Shown here: positions 8,106-17,086 of the stretch, piece by piece
How the letters are laid out: each line of letters begins with the position of its first letter
Numbering within the stretch: the stretch's first letter is position 1
Source: VRUE01 sp963796705
GTDB lineage: Bacteria > Actinomycetota > Thermoleophilia > Solirubrobacterales > 70-9
Assembly (NCBI GenBank): GCA_963796705.1
Contig: CAWCMK010000002.1
Span: 1 to 64,000, forward strand
Direction of reading: 5' to 3'
Length of the DNA: 64,000 nucleotides
Made by a program: the position numbers and the translations under genes
The notes under the pieces: model-generated
What the model was told of the DNA's origin: nothing
What the model saw: the letters and a program-made list of their open reading frames with translations, nothing else
The model's database searches: none

Positions 8106-8975
8106 ATGACTGATGCAATGACTGGATTGAGCTTCGTCACTCATGGCGAGATCGAGGGGCTTCTCGGCCGGAGTCCCAGCGCTGGACAACAGCGTCGCCG
8201 ACTGACGAAGAGAGGCCTTTTGCCTGAGCCCGCCTGGGTTCGAGCTGACCGGCAGCGCCTCGGGATCCTGCCGGAGTTCGTCTTGGCAACTCTCGTGGTG
8301 CCTGTTCGCAGCCTCGAAGCGCAGCACATTGCTCTCTTGACAGCGATGGTCGACGACGCAAAGCGCCTGTATAGAAGCGCGGCTTTCAAGCGGCTTAGTC
8401 ACGCCATTCAGGAGCTCCTTCCGACGCTCGGCACTGTGACGAATAGCGCGGCACTCTTGGACCGATTGACCGAATCACATCGTGACGAGCTGGAGGCTTG
8501 GAGAGCTGACGTAGCGATGGTTGCCGAGTCACTGAGTCATCGCGGTCTGAGAATCGAGGCTGAGCCCGGCTGCATCGTCGCCGTTCGCGACGATAGCTAC
8601 GTCCTCAAGGCCCTGGAAGCAGATCTAACTGAGGCTCACCCCTTGAGCGACGCGCCTTTTGAGCTACCTGGCGGATCGTGGGTCGTTCGCGATCGGGTCC
8701 ATGCTCTGTCCTCCGCGAGGGATTTCCTTCTGCCCACCAGCAGACCCGAACTATCGGGGATGGCAGCTACGGTGCTTCCGGCGAAGGTCGAGGAGGAAGC
8801 AATGTTCGAGGAGATGTTTGCCTCGTTTGAGGCGGCGCCTCGTCCTGTGCGTCGCCTTCCGCTCACGATTGACGACGAGACCGTGATTGACGCGCCCGAG
8901 GCGCCTCCGCGGCTAGTCAGAGCTCCTCTGGAGATCCTTGAGGGATTTACGCCAATGACTCGACCGAGAGTATGA
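8106..8975 (+). CDS. Unknown protein with possible N-terminal helix-turn-helix (cargo operon gene 1)
   Basis: I do not recognise this 289-residue protein. Its N-terminus (VTHGEIEGLLGRSPSAGQQR, then RLTKRGLLPEP) could be a MerR- or winged-helix-like DNA-binding segment. The middle is helical, with a run of charged residues near residues 95-160, and the C-terminus is acidic with Pro-rich spacers. No membrane segment or signal peptide is seen. It is transcribed from a strong predicted promoter that leaves no 5' leader. Its stop is followed 18 bases later by the next gene, so the two form an operon. Codon choice is less GC-biased than in the flanking metabolic genes, in keeping with acquired cargo. 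Confidence 0.7.
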   Translation: MTDAMTGLSFVTHGEIEGLLGRSPSAGQQRRRLTKRGLLPEPAWVRADRQRLGILPEFVLATLVVPVRSLEAQHIALLTAMVDDAKRLYRSAAFKRLSHAIQELLPTLGTVTNSAALLDRLTESHRDELEAWRADVAMVAESLSHRGLRIEAEPGCIVAVRDDSYVLKALEADLTEAHPLSDAPFELPGGSWVVRDRVHALSSARDFLLPTSRPELSGMAATVLPAKVEEEAMFEEMFASFEAAPRPVRRLPLTIDDETVIDAPEAPPRLVRAPLEILEGFTPMTRPRV

Positions 8976-8993
8976 GCAGGGAGCTCTCGGTCG

Positions 8994-9830
8994 GTGTCCG
9001 TTTTCATAGATTCTCCGTATCCGACGCTGAGCTTCGGGGACGTCTGTAGCGGCTTCCCCTGGTTTGACGCCTCGCTCCGGGCTGACGCCACAGCGCTTCA
9101 GATCCAGGAGGCGCCGAAGCGCTACGCAGAAAGGTGGGGGGTAGACCGGGTCGACTTCTTCGTGCCGGCTGATGGCGACGCCATTCCCATCCCCAAGGCC
9201 ACCGACTATCTCCTGGCACACGGCCAGCAGTTCGAGGAGGCAGTTTGCGTGAGCGACGACTGCGTCATCGAGACTGCGCTCGGCCGTGACAGCAAGAAGC
9301 CCAGGGGCCAGCTTCTCTTTGCGCCTGTCACTGCGCTGAGAGAGAGCGAGGCAGAGGCGCTTGAGCGCAACCTCAGGCGACACCCGTTAGGCGATGACCG
9401 AGTGATCGAGCTCCACCGAACGTTTCGAGTCCGGTCGGTGGACATCTTGGAGACGCTCGATCGTCTAACCCGATTGAGCCTTACTGAAGCCGCTCGCGCA
9501 AGCCTCGCGATGCGATGGGCCGCTCATGTCTGTCGGGCTGGCCCAATGGTGGCAATGGACAATGCCGACAAGGTCGCACAGCTGTTCATCCAGAAGGAGG
9601 GCTGGCCAGAGTTAAAGGCGGTAGATCTGGCACAGGCCTTGGTCAACGTCATCGCGACCGGTTGGGTGGTGGAAACCAAAGGCCTAGAGAACGCGGGCGA
9701 GCAGCACGACGAGCATCGAGATGACCTTCAGGCCGCCGATCTCGCTGCGGCTTTGGGGCCCCTTCGGGACAGCCTTGAACGTCTCCGAGACAATGCGGAC
9801 GAGGCCTTGGCAGCTCTTCCGTCGCTCTAG
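8994..9830 (+). CDS. Unknown cytoplasmic protein (cargo operon gene 2)
   Basis: This 278-residue protein starts with GTG at 8994 behind an AGGGAG site. It opens with FIDSPYPTLSFGDVCSGFPW, a distinctive aromatic-rich segment, followed by an alpha/beta-looking region to about residue 130 and a helical C-terminal half with Asp/Glu/Leu-rich sequence that could form a coiled coil at the end (residues about 245-278). There is no membrane segment, and I see no catalytic motif that I trust. It is expressed with the preceding gene. Because both sit in cargo of an integrative element next to an Abi_C protein, an immunity or element-control role is plausible but unproven. Confidence 0.7.
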   Translation: MSVFIDSPYPTLSFGDVCSGFPWFDASLRADATALQIQEAPKRYAERWGVDRVDFFVPADGDAIPIPKATDYLLAHGQQFEEAVCVSDDCVIETALGRDSKKPRGQLLFAPVTALRESEAEALERNLRRHPLGDDRVIELHRTFRVRSVDILETLDRLTRLSLTEAARASLAMRWAAHVCRAGPMVAMDNADKVAQLFIQKEGWPELKAVDLAQALVNVIATGWVVETKGLENAGEQHDEHRDDLQAADLAAALGPLRDSLERLRDNADEALAALPSL

Positions 9831-9867
9831 TTCCTCGCCCGGCCAGGCGACAAGCTCAATCTTTTAT

Positions 9868-9883
9868 TTCCCATATTTGGGAA
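9868..9883. promoter_or_regulatory. AT-rich palindromic operator candidate
   Basis: The palindrome TTCCCA-TATT-TGGGAA sits inside an unusually AT-rich 50-base stretch (about 9858-9907) between two parts of the cargo cluster. Such an island in high-GC DNA usually marks a promoter and operator. It lies 58 bases before the ATG at 9942, which encodes a likely small regulator. Confidence 0.5.
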
Positions 9884-9941
9884 GAAATCCAAGTTTTGAT
9901 AACTTATTCGGGTGGCCGAGTACAGCCGAAAGAGGTTGTCA

Positions 9942-10283
9942 ATGCGCATCCAGCTCCCGACGGAAGGCGAGACTGGCGAGCCCTTTGTCAAATGGCTACA
10001 TAGGGTTGCTGGTCGCGACCGTGCCAAGCGCTTGGTCGTCTTCCTCCAGCAGTGGGATCACCAGGCCGACGAACTTGGTCGGGCGCCGACGGTAAAGGAG
10101 TACGCCGAAGAGTGGCGCGAGTCAGAGAGCGGTACATACCGCCTGCTCGAAGAGCTTCGAGAGGTATTTCCCACCGAGCGCGACCCCTCGCAGATTATGA
10201 ATTTGCTCTGGGACGGCACCCCGCGCAGCGGTGAGTTGATGGCTCTGCTCGACGTTCCTGTCGTTGAAGTAGGCGAGCACTAG
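9942..10283 (+). CDS. Small helical protein upstream of Abi_C gene, possible DNA-binding partner
   Basis: With the ATG at 9942 (AAGAGG upstream) the protein is 113 residues; a GTG at 9912 would add ten. The core AKRLVVFLQQWDHQADELGR, then APTVKEYAEEWRESESGTYRLLEELREVFP, reads like a winged-helix or helix-turn-helix unit: a recognition-like helix starts at SESGTYRLL. It ends two bases before the Abi_C gene, a spacing that implies co-translation, as in toxin-antitoxin or regulator-effector pairs. It could be the repressor acting on the palindrome upstream. No database family can be named from sequence alone. Confidence 0.65.
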   Translation: MRIQLPTEGETGEPFVKWLHRVAGRDRAKRLVVFLQQWDHQADELGRAPTVKEYAEEWRESESGTYRLLEELREVFPTERDPSQIMNLLWDGTPRSGELMALLDVPVVEVGEH

Positions 10284-10285
10284 AG

Positions 10286-11077
10286 GTGCCCGGCGAAGAT
10301 GTCTTAGAGGCGGCGTCCGAGCTCCTGCACTTCATGATCGCGCGCGTCACCGACGGCGGAGAGGTCGACAAGCATGAGTTCGTGTCGGCTCGCAAGAAGA
10401 TCCTCGCTGACAGGGCAGGCGGGAAGGTTGCTCCGCAGTGCATCCAGATCTGCCGCGAGCCCGACGCGGTCTGGAGCTACATCAAGGGACAGGATCCAGA
10501 GCTGCCGACATACGAGTCTCGACGGATCTTCCTGCGCAAAGAGTTTGCTGCTCTGTTGGACGCCCTCGAGAGCTTCGATGAGGCGCCCATCGACGAGCTC
10601 GTCGCCGGTCAAGCGAGGGACCTGAACGCGGCCTCGATCGAGCGAACGTGGGCAAAGGCTCTCGATCGCCGGCACTCAGATCCTGAGGGCGCGATCACCT
10701 CGGCGAGAACGATGCTCGAGTCAGTCTGCAAGACCATCCTCGACGACCGAGAAGTCGACTACAAGGAAAGGGACGACCTTCCAAAGCTCTACAAGAAGGT
10801 CTCGACGAGCCTCGGTATTGCGCCGAGCGATCACACTGAGGAGCAGTTCAAGGCGATCCTCGGCGCATGCACGACCGTGGTCCAAGAACTGGGGAGCCTG
10901 CGAAACCGCGTTTCGGATAGCCACGGGCCCGGCCGCCTCGTTTACAACCCTGCTCCGCGCCACGCTGCGTTGGCGGTCAATCTCGCAGGTTCCATGGCCC
11001 TGTTCCTGATGCAGACCCACGAGGTCAGAGACGACCGCAGGCGCGCGTCAGGGGTCGTGGGTGCTCCACGCCGCTGA
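10286..11077 (+). CDS. Abi_C (abortive infection C-terminus) domain protein
   Basis: The C-terminal half (residues about 120-245) matches the pattern of the Abi_C domain: ITSARTMLESVCKTILDD, the DLPKLYKKVSTSLGI segment, LGSLRNRVSDSHGPG and a final helix HAALAVNLAGSMALFLMQT. The R-N-x-x-S-D-S-H-G segment is the most conserved part of such domains, which relate to HEPN-like helical bundles in phage-abortive-infection proteins. The N-terminal half has the segment ICREPDAVWSYIKGQ, then YESRRIFLRKEFAALLDALE, common to proteins of this class. It is the last gene of the cargo cluster. An antiphage role is likely from family knowledge, but the trigger and target are unknown. Confidence 0.78.
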   Translation: MPGEDVLEAASELLHFMIARVTDGGEVDKHEFVSARKKILADRAGGKVAPQCIQICREPDAVWSYIKGQDPELPTYESRRIFLRKEFAALLDALESFDEAPIDELVAGQARDLNAASIERTWAKALDRRHSDPEGAITSARTMLESVCKTILDDREVDYKERDDLPKLYKKVSTSLGIAPSDHTEEQFKAILGACTTVVQELGSLRNRVSDSHGPGRLVYNPAPRHAALAVNLAGSMALFLMQTHEVRDDRRRASGVVGAPRR

Positions 11078-11687
11078 AAACCGTGTCCCGAAATATGTTC
11101 CCCAACTCCACCGAACTCAGCCGAGCGAAATCGAATATCACGGACCGGGTCGGCATAAAGTCGAGCTACTCCTGGCCTTGACCTTCGCTCGATGCCCGCC
11201 GCTCTTGCCGGACGTCTCTGGGGTAGAACTGGTGGTTGCGAGTGAGGGAGTGGGGGAGCCTCGGAGAGAGCATTGAGCCTGATCAGGCGGCCAGGCTGGG
11301 CGACATCGAGAAGCAAGGAGCGCGGGTACTTAAGTGTAAGTGGGTACTAAGTTGAGCGAAAGTCAGCCCAGCTGAGGGCAACTCAGCACCCCCTACAGGC
11401 GCGAAACAGGCCAGAGTCAGCAATCGCCTGAGCGGCGCTCCTGCCCTTCCTGACAAGGGCGCTACAAGGGCGGGACGGCCGCCCACCAGAAAGATCAGCC
11501 GAGAACGCCCACGATCCCGGCCACAGCCGCCAGGAACAGGACAGCCCGCTCGATCACCGCCGCCGGGCGCTCAAAGGGGAGCCGATCTTCGGGCAGCCTT
11601 CCAGCTCGGCCGAGTGGCGGGCGAACGTGACGCCGGGGCCACGTTCGACGGGGCCACCTTCGACCACCTTGCGCGGGTGCCCGTAGT
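11078..11687. other. Gene-poor stretch with remnant attachment-arm sequence
   Basis: I see no convincing gene in these 610 bases. From about 11323 to 11420 the sequence aligns with 15413-15510, the flank of the tRNA-Met fragment. It has a GGGTACT-TAAGT variant followed by a perfect GGGTACTAAGT at 11342-11352, then AACTCAGC and GCGAAACAGGCCAGA. Unlike the copy at 15.4 kb, no tRNA fragment follows. It looks like the arm of a former attachment site that has lost its core. Confidence 0.5.
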
Positions 11688-11723
11688 TTGAGCCTTGTCC
11701 GCTTGCTACCCTGGCCATGTCTG

Positions 11724-12701
11724 ATGATTAGGAGGCATTGGCCATCTCCCGCGACAGTACTGGCGGTTATTGCGCTGATCGTCGCGTTGGGCGGGACGGG
11801 TTATGCGGCTTCTGCCGGAAACTCCTCGACTGGCGTCTCACACCGAAGCAAGCACCGTCCCTTGGCGAAACTCGGCCCGCGTGGCCCGCGTGGAATGCCT
11901 GGCCCACAGGGCCTTTCGGGGCCTAGAGGACTCGCTGGACCGGGCGGTCCACAGGGGGCACCTGGTGCTCAAGGCCCGCAGGGAGAACCCGGTGACGCTC
12001 GTGCCTACGCCTTCGTCAGGCCCCCCTGCTCGGGTTGCGGAGAACTTGCGCCCGGCTTCACGCCCCTGGTTGCGGCGCGAAGCAAGAATGTCGCCCTTAC
12101 GGAAACTGACGGAAACTATGGCTCGCCCGTTGGCACCTGGTGCTTCGTGCTGGAAGGTGGGATCGACCCGTCCACCGCCACGGTAGTAGCCAGCGCCGTA
12201 GATAACGGAACTCCCGCTGTTAGTGCGGAGTGGGTTCCGACTGCGCCGGACTGCGCGACGAGCCAGATTGAGATAGAGACCTTTGTCTATGCGATCAAAG
12301 AAGGCAAAGTGACCGAGGAATCGGGGAGCCTGCTTCCCATTGCTTTCTCGTTCGTCGTGCTCAACGCTGAGTCGCCCGCCTTCGCCGGGCTGCAGAGCGC
12401 AAACTACTGCATCGGCGGTGGGGTTCGGCCGGCCGAAACGGTGCAGTACACGCTCCGTTGGCAGGCGGCCACCGACAACGTCACACCCAGCTCGCAGATG
12501 GTTTACGACATCTTCGTAGCTCACTCCCCCGGCGGCGAGGACTTCTCGCACCCGACTTGGACGACGCCGCCTGGTGTCACCACTTACACGACTCCCGGTC
12601 TGCCTTCCGAAGGCACCTACTTCGTCGCGCGTGCGCGCGACGAAGCAGGGAACGAGGACCAGAACACAGTCGAGCGAGAAGGCCGAAATATCTGTCTGTA
12701 G
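11724..12701 (+). CDS. Secreted collagen-like protein
   Basis: The ATG at 11724 gives a leader with ATVLAVIALIVALGGTGYAA, the same type as the small secreted protein at 1.0-1.4 kb. Residues about 48-90 form roughly 13 Gly-X-Y collagen triplets (GPRGPRGMPGPQGLSGPRG and onward). The remaining 240 residues form a beta-rich domain with several cysteines, ending in a fibronectin-like stretch (TYFVARARDEAGNEDQN). Collagen triplets suggest a trimeric stalk at the cell surface displaying the C-terminal domain. It stands alone between the Abi_C cluster and another secreted protein. The ligand is unknown. Confidence 0.8.
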   Translation: MIRRHWPSPATVLAVIALIVALGGTGYAASAGNSSTGVSHRSKHRPLAKLGPRGPRGMPGPQGLSGPRGLAGPGGPQGAPGAQGPQGEPGDARAYAFVRPPCSGCGELAPGFTPLVAARSKNVALTETDGNYGSPVGTWCFVLEGGIDPSTATVVASAVDNGTPAVSAEWVPTAPDCATSQIEIETFVYAIKEGKVTEESGSLLPIAFSFVVLNAESPAFAGLQSANYCIGGGVRPAETVQYTLRWQAATDNVTPSSQMVYDIFVAHSPGGEDFSHPTWTTPPGVTTYTTPGLPSEGTYFVARARDEAGNEDQNTVEREGRNICL

Positions 12702-12974
12702 GTTGCGCGCTCGACGTATGCCGCCTGCTGATTTGGGGACGGCTCGCTGGCCAAACCCAGGCGCAATCCCGACTTAAGAGGTCGGAATTGTGGCGGATGG
12801 CGCGGCTCGGCGGCTCCAGCGAAACACGCTAGGCAAGCTGCCATGCGGGTTCCCGCGAGCCGGTCCGGGCCGATCACCCCAGGTTGGAGCATTCTTTACC
12901 CCAAGCGTATGATCCACGGTGATCTCGGGCGCGTTGGCGTTTGTCTGCCCCGACCAACAGCAGGAGAAAAATCA

Positions 12975-13952
12975 GTGAAGCGAGCGAGCTTCAAGCGCAT
13001 GTCCTCGGCGATCGTACTTGTCGTCCTCGGATCGCTCGTCTGGACCGCGAGCGCATTTGCGGACTCAGCGCCCGTGATCGAAAGCGAGTTGGCTGCGAAC
13101 ATCACCCAAACCGACGCGACCCTGGAAGCCCAGATCGACCCGAACGGCGCCTACACGGGCTATGAGTTCCAGATCGATACGAACAGCAGCTATAACGTTC
13201 CCCGCGCTGCCTGTCCCTTCGACTTGCCGGGGTACGCGGAGTGTGACGTTCTCGCCACCGGGGAACCTCTGCCGCCCGGTCTCGTCGAGCCTTCGCCCGC
13301 CTACATCCCGGCGAGCTCCGGCGGTCAATCCGTCAGCCTCGATCTGGCGAGCATCGGCGCCACCCTCCAGCCCGGCACGACCTACCACTACCGGGTGATC
13401 GCCTCCAACGGCGGCTCAGTCGTGACCGGTCCCGACCAGACCTTCACGACGCCTGCGGCGACAGCCCAACCCTCGATCGACAGCGAGTCGGCGACCAACG
13501 TCACGCCGACGAATGCGACCCTGAACGCCCAGATCAATCCGAACGGGCTCGAAACGACCTACAAGTTTCTGTTGGTCCCGTCCTGTAGCGGAGGGACTTG
13601 CCTCACAGAGGCCTATTCGCTGCCAGTTGGCAGTATTCCCGCCTCCTCTGGAGACCAGGGCGTCAGCCTAGATCTGAACGAAGCCGGTGTGACCCTGCAT
13701 CCGGGCACGGAATACCACTACAGCGTGGAGGCGACCAATTCGGCGGGGCCAACGGTCTATGGCTCCGATCAGACCTTTACGACGCCATCGGAACTGCCAC
13801 CCCCCAATGAACAGACCAGCGGAACTGGTGGCCATTTGCCGGCGATTCGGTCGCCGGCCTCCGCTTCGCCCTCGCATCACCGCAGGCATCACCGGAGGCA
13901 CGAGCGCGGACTGCACCAGAGCAGGCTGCACCGAGCAAGCCACGTGGGCTGA
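12975..13952 (+). CDS. Secreted protein with two fibronectin-III-like repeats
   Basis: GTG at 12975 is chosen because AGGAG lies 8 bases upstream and the next residues form a signal peptide (KRASFKRM, then SSAIVLVVLGSLVWTASAFA). Two tandem repeats of about 110 residues follow, each containing a DATLEAQIDPNG or NATLNAQINPNG strand, an IPASSG turn and a GTTYHYRV or GTEYHYSV strand, with a TFTTP end. The C-terminal 25 residues are His/Arg-rich and look unlike the usual end of such proteins. The final part may therefore have been altered by a frameshift or by an element junction. It is a surface or secreted protein of unknown binding target. Confidence 0.75.
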   Translation: MKRASFKRMSSAIVLVVLGSLVWTASAFADSAPVIESELAANITQTDATLEAQIDPNGAYTGYEFQIDTNSSYNVPRAACPFDLPGYAECDVLATGEPLPPGLVEPSPAYIPASSGGQSVSLDLASIGATLQPGTTYHYRVIASNGGSVVTGPDQTFTTPAATAQPSIDSESATNVTPTNATLNAQINPNGLETTYKFLLVPSCSGGTCLTEAYSLPVGSIPASSGDQGVSLDLNEAGVTLHPGTEYHYSVEATNSAGPTVYGSDQTFTTPSELPPPNEQTSGTGGHLPAIRSPASASPSHHRRHHRRHERGLHQSRLHRASHVG

Positions 13953-14461
13953 CGACAAGGGCGCGCTAATCACGGTAGGACACGCCGGGGGGAGCTCCGT
14001 CGAAACGGCTTCGCCAACTCTTGCGTCAGAAGTTCTCGCAGCAAGTGCGCGCCGAATTGAGCGCGTACAGCTACACGCGGATTTGACAATCCTCGCCATG
14101 CTCGCCAGCAAATTGGCGCGGGCAAGATCAGCCACAGACCGCGGCTAACGCCGCGCCCCCCGGTACAGCAGGGGACTCTTTCGCAACGGACAGCCTCGTC
14201 AGGCAACGAGACGCCTTTGCCTGCTCGGTCGATGTCAAAATCAGTTCCAGCAATGATATTGGCCGCGAATTCACGCCCGCAGCATGCTGAAATTGTGTGG
14301 TCTCACCGCGTAGGTGGACGTTTCGCAGATCGTTTCGCGGAAGCCTCCTAGAGGTTGAGGGCGCACGGAGGAGCGTGCGCACGGCGAGGCCGTCGCTACG
14401 GTTGGGGAGAAGCGCGCTAGGTCCGCCCCGAGCTGATCGGCGCCGCGGATTGCAAGCGCAG
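13953..14461. other. Gene-poor stretch between secreted protein and Mrr-type gene
   Basis: No frame here reads like a real protein for more than about 30 codons, and codon use is irregular on both strands. A short frame (TIVVVGDELDELHESIFW, ending at about 14540) overlaps the start of the next gene and may be a remnant of it. I see no tRNA or strong hairpin. Confidence 0.4.
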
Positions 14462-15376
14462 ATGAAGAGGAGACCATCGTCGTCGTTGGTGACGAGCTCG
14501 ACGAGCTACACGAGTCGATCTTTTGGTCCCGCTGATCTCGGTCCTGGCAAGCGCTACGAGCGCCTATTAGCACTCATTTTCGCCACGCTCGGCGAGCGAG
14601 TCGTTCGGCACGACGTCAAGGCCGCCGCGCCGGGGTCGGAGCATCAGATCGACGTTTGGATCGAACGAGACGGCCAAGAACAGCTCGTGATCGTCGAGTG
14701 CAAGCACTGGGCCGAGGCGGTCGGCAAGGAGGCACTCGACAAGCTGGTCGGCGTCCGCAGTCAGATCGAGGCGGCAGGCGCCCTCATCGTCACGACCGTC
14801 GGCTTCACGAAAGGAGCCCGTGACGTGGCCTTCGATGAGGGGGTCGGTCTTATTCGTGTGACGCGCTTCCGCGATCCAGAGGACTGGGAGGGCCAGGGTC
14901 AAAGAAATCCACGCGCGGGGGACCATTGGCTACTCGGAAGTCGACAATCTTTCCTTCCGCGCCGCCGACCCCGATGAGCTGAACAAACTCGATGACGATG
15001 ATCGCGAGTTTGGTCCGATCCTCAGCGAGGAACGCTTCCTCGCGCAGACGGAGTCCGACGAGAGAGCATCGCCGAGTTGATCGACTCGGTTCCTCGGGCA
15101 ACTGGACTCGGCGTTCACCCCCAGGCGTTGCCACTCGATCCAGATCGCTTCTTCGAGCTTCCAAGCGGCCACCGGCTCCGCGTGCGGGCGCTCGAATGGG
15201 ATGAGGTTGTCGGTCCATTCAATACGGAGCACCGCTTCGGGCCCCGTAGTCAGGCGCAGGCGCTAGTTCGGGAGATCGACGCTGAGAGCGGCGAAGAGAC
15301 CGACAGGCGGGCTACCTTCGATCATCAGCTCCGCCGCTTGCGGATCGGCGACGACGGGAACGTTCGAAGCATCTGA
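14462..15376 (+). pseudogene. Frame-broken Mrr-type restriction endonuclease-like gene
   Basis: The first part encodes an Mrr_cat-like PD-(D/E)XK fold: KRYERLLALIFATLGERVV, EHQIDVWIE with the metal-binding Asp, LVIVECKHW with the E-x-K pair, and GALIVTTVGFTKGARD. Near 14894 coding moves to another frame (VKEIHARGTIGYSEVDNLSF and about 40 more residues) and near 15065 it returns to the first frame (IAELIDSVPRATGLGVHPQ). The pieces read as one protein of about 300 residues. The internal frame has no ATG, GTG or TTG start, which argues against separate genes. Intact relatives cut modified or foreign DNA. The start is ATG 14462 or GTG 14489. This is either decay or two compensating sequence errors. 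Confidence 0.65.
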
Positions 15377-15412
15377 CGGGGCGGTTCCAGCTTCGAGCTG
15401 AGTCCGACCTGC

Positions 15413-15558
<146 letters not shown>

Positions 15559-15653
15559 TACCTCTTCAACAATTATTCGGTCCCATCCCACTGGGGTGAA
15601 ACAGGGGGCGTCGTGAAGCGACGTCTCCTGCGCAGGCGCGAATGGTCACGTCG

Positions 15654-16115
15654 CTAGGTGGTGGCGAAGTGAGCGGCGAAAGCGTCTCGACGGAAGTCAA
15701 AGATCCGCTCGAGGTCGTGGCGTACGAAGAGGTTGTGGGCGAGCTCGCCGAGGGGCCCGTAGGGAATGGCGTAGCGGACGCGGTCGTGGATCGTGCAAGC
15801 GTGCTCGCCGTCAGGCTCGAAGACGTGGGTGTGCTCCCAGAGCGAGTAGGGCCCACGGACCTGGGTGTCGCTGAAGCGCAGAGGCGGCTCCCAGGTCTCG
15901 ATCCGCGTCTGCCAGCGAATCGGGAAGCCGTGTAGGCGCAGCCGGTAGTCGAGCAGCGTCCCCACACCCATCTCGATCGGCCCCGGCGTCGTCACCCGGA
16001 AATGGAGCCAGGGCGGCGTCATCGGCTTGAGGTTGACGGCGTCGGCGTAGAAGTCGAAGGCAGGCTCGGCCGGGACGGGAACGCGCTGGCGGCGTTGCAG
16101 GACGTGCTCGCGCAC
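15654..16115 (-). CDS. SRPBCC-superfamily (START/Bet v1-like) protein
   Basis: The 153-residue protein has the helix-grip pattern: PAEPAFDFYADAVNLKPMTP, FRVTTPGPIEMGVGTLLDYR, RWQTRIETWEPPLRFSDTQ, WEHTHVFEPDGEHACTIHDR and a long closing helix. These folds bind hydrophobic ligands or act as cyclases. This subtype is often found beside NAD-dependent epimerases, as here, where a divergent epimerase starts 62 bases away. A GTG at 16115 is the most likely start; longer versions would run into the epimerase promoter. The substrate is unknown. Confidence 0.8.
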   Translation of the reverse strand: MREHVLQRRQRVPVPAEPAFDFYADAVNLKPMTPPWLHFRVTTPGPIEMGVGTLLDYRLRLHGFPIRWQTRIETWEPPLRFSDTQVRGPYSLWEHTHVFEPDGEHACTIHDRVRYAIPYGPLGELAHNLFVRHDLERIFDFRRDAFAAHFATT

Positions 16116-16177
16116 ACGTGCCAGTCTCGCAGGCCGGCGCCTCGATCGGATAGCGTGGATCGATCCCACAGAGCACG

Positions 16178-17071
16178 TTGATCGCAGGCGCGACGGGTTT
16201 CGTCGGCGGCCGCCTGGCGGCGGCGCTGGCCGGTTCGGGGCCGGTGCGGTGCCTGGTCCGCGAGCGCTCCCGAGCGGCAAAGCTCGCGGGACTGGGCGTC
16301 GAGCTGCGGGTCGGCGACGTCACCGACGCCCCCAGCCTCGCCGGGGTGGGGGAGGGAGCCGACGTCGCCTACTACCTGGTCCACGCGATGGCCGGCGGCG
16401 CCGGCTTCGAGGAGCGCGAGCGGGTCGCCGCCGGCAACTTCGCCCGGATGGCCAAGAGCGAGGGCATCGGGCGCGTCGTCTACCTCGGCGGGCTCGGCCA
16501 GGAGACCGAATCCAAGCACCTGCGCAGTCGCCACGAGACCGCCCGCATCCTCGCCGCCGAGGGACCGCCGCTCACCTACTTTCGGGCGGCGATGGTCGTC
16601 GGCGCCGGCAGCGAGTCGTACCGCACCCTGCGCTACCTGGTCAAGCGGCTGCCGGTGATGGTGGCCCCGAGCTGGCTGCGCACGCTGACCCAGCCGATCG
16701 GGATCGACGCGACGATCGAGTACCTGCTGCGAGCGCCGGCGGTGCCCGAGTCAACCGGCCGCGAGGTCCAGATCGGCGGGCCCGACATTCTCTCCTACGC
16801 GGATATGCTCGACCGGATGGCGCTGGCGCTCGGCAAGCCGCCGCCCCGCAAGCTGTCGGTGCCGCTGATCACGCCGTGGCTCTCGGCGCTTTGGCTGGGA
16901 CTCGTCACCCCAGTCGACACCAAGGTCGCTCGACCGCTGGTCGAGGGGCTGAGGACGGCGACCGTGGTCACCGACCCGAGCGGGGCCGAGCCGTTCGGGA
17001 TCGAGCCCGAGTCGTTTGACAAAGCGCTGCGGCGGGCGCTGGCAGAGGAGGAGGCGAGCGGCGGAGGGTGA
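16178..17071 (+). CDS. NAD(P)-binding epimerase/dehydratase-like protein
   Basis: The N-terminus carries the Rossmann motif GATGFVGGRLAAAL, followed by LRVGDVTDAPSL with the Asp that holds the adenine ring region, YYLVHAM and RVVYLGGLG. The protein belongs to the atypical extended short-chain dehydrogenases (NmrA/epimerase-like) that often lack the full Tyr-x-x-x-Lys pair. The start is TTG at 16178, because the coding signal begins immediately before the Gly-rich loop and no ATG or GTG is in frame upstream. At 297 residues it lacks the extra C-terminal SRPBCC-like domain of longer relatives; that role may be played by the divergent SRPBCC gene. Confidence 0.82.
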   Translation: MIAGATGFVGGRLAAALAGSGPVRCLVRERSRAAKLAGLGVELRVGDVTDAPSLAGVGEGADVAYYLVHAMAGGAGFEERERVAAGNFARMAKSEGIGRVVYLGGLGQETESKHLRSRHETARILAAEGPPLTYFRAAMVVGAGSESYRTLRYLVKRLPVMVAPSWLRTLTQPIGIDATIEYLLRAPAVPESTGREVQIGGPDILSYADMLDRMALALGKPPPRKLSVPLITPWLSALWLGLVTPVDTKVARPLVEGLRTATVVTDPSGAEPFGIEPESFDKALRRALAEEEASGGG

Positions 17072-17086
17072 CGTTCTCCCTCGACG

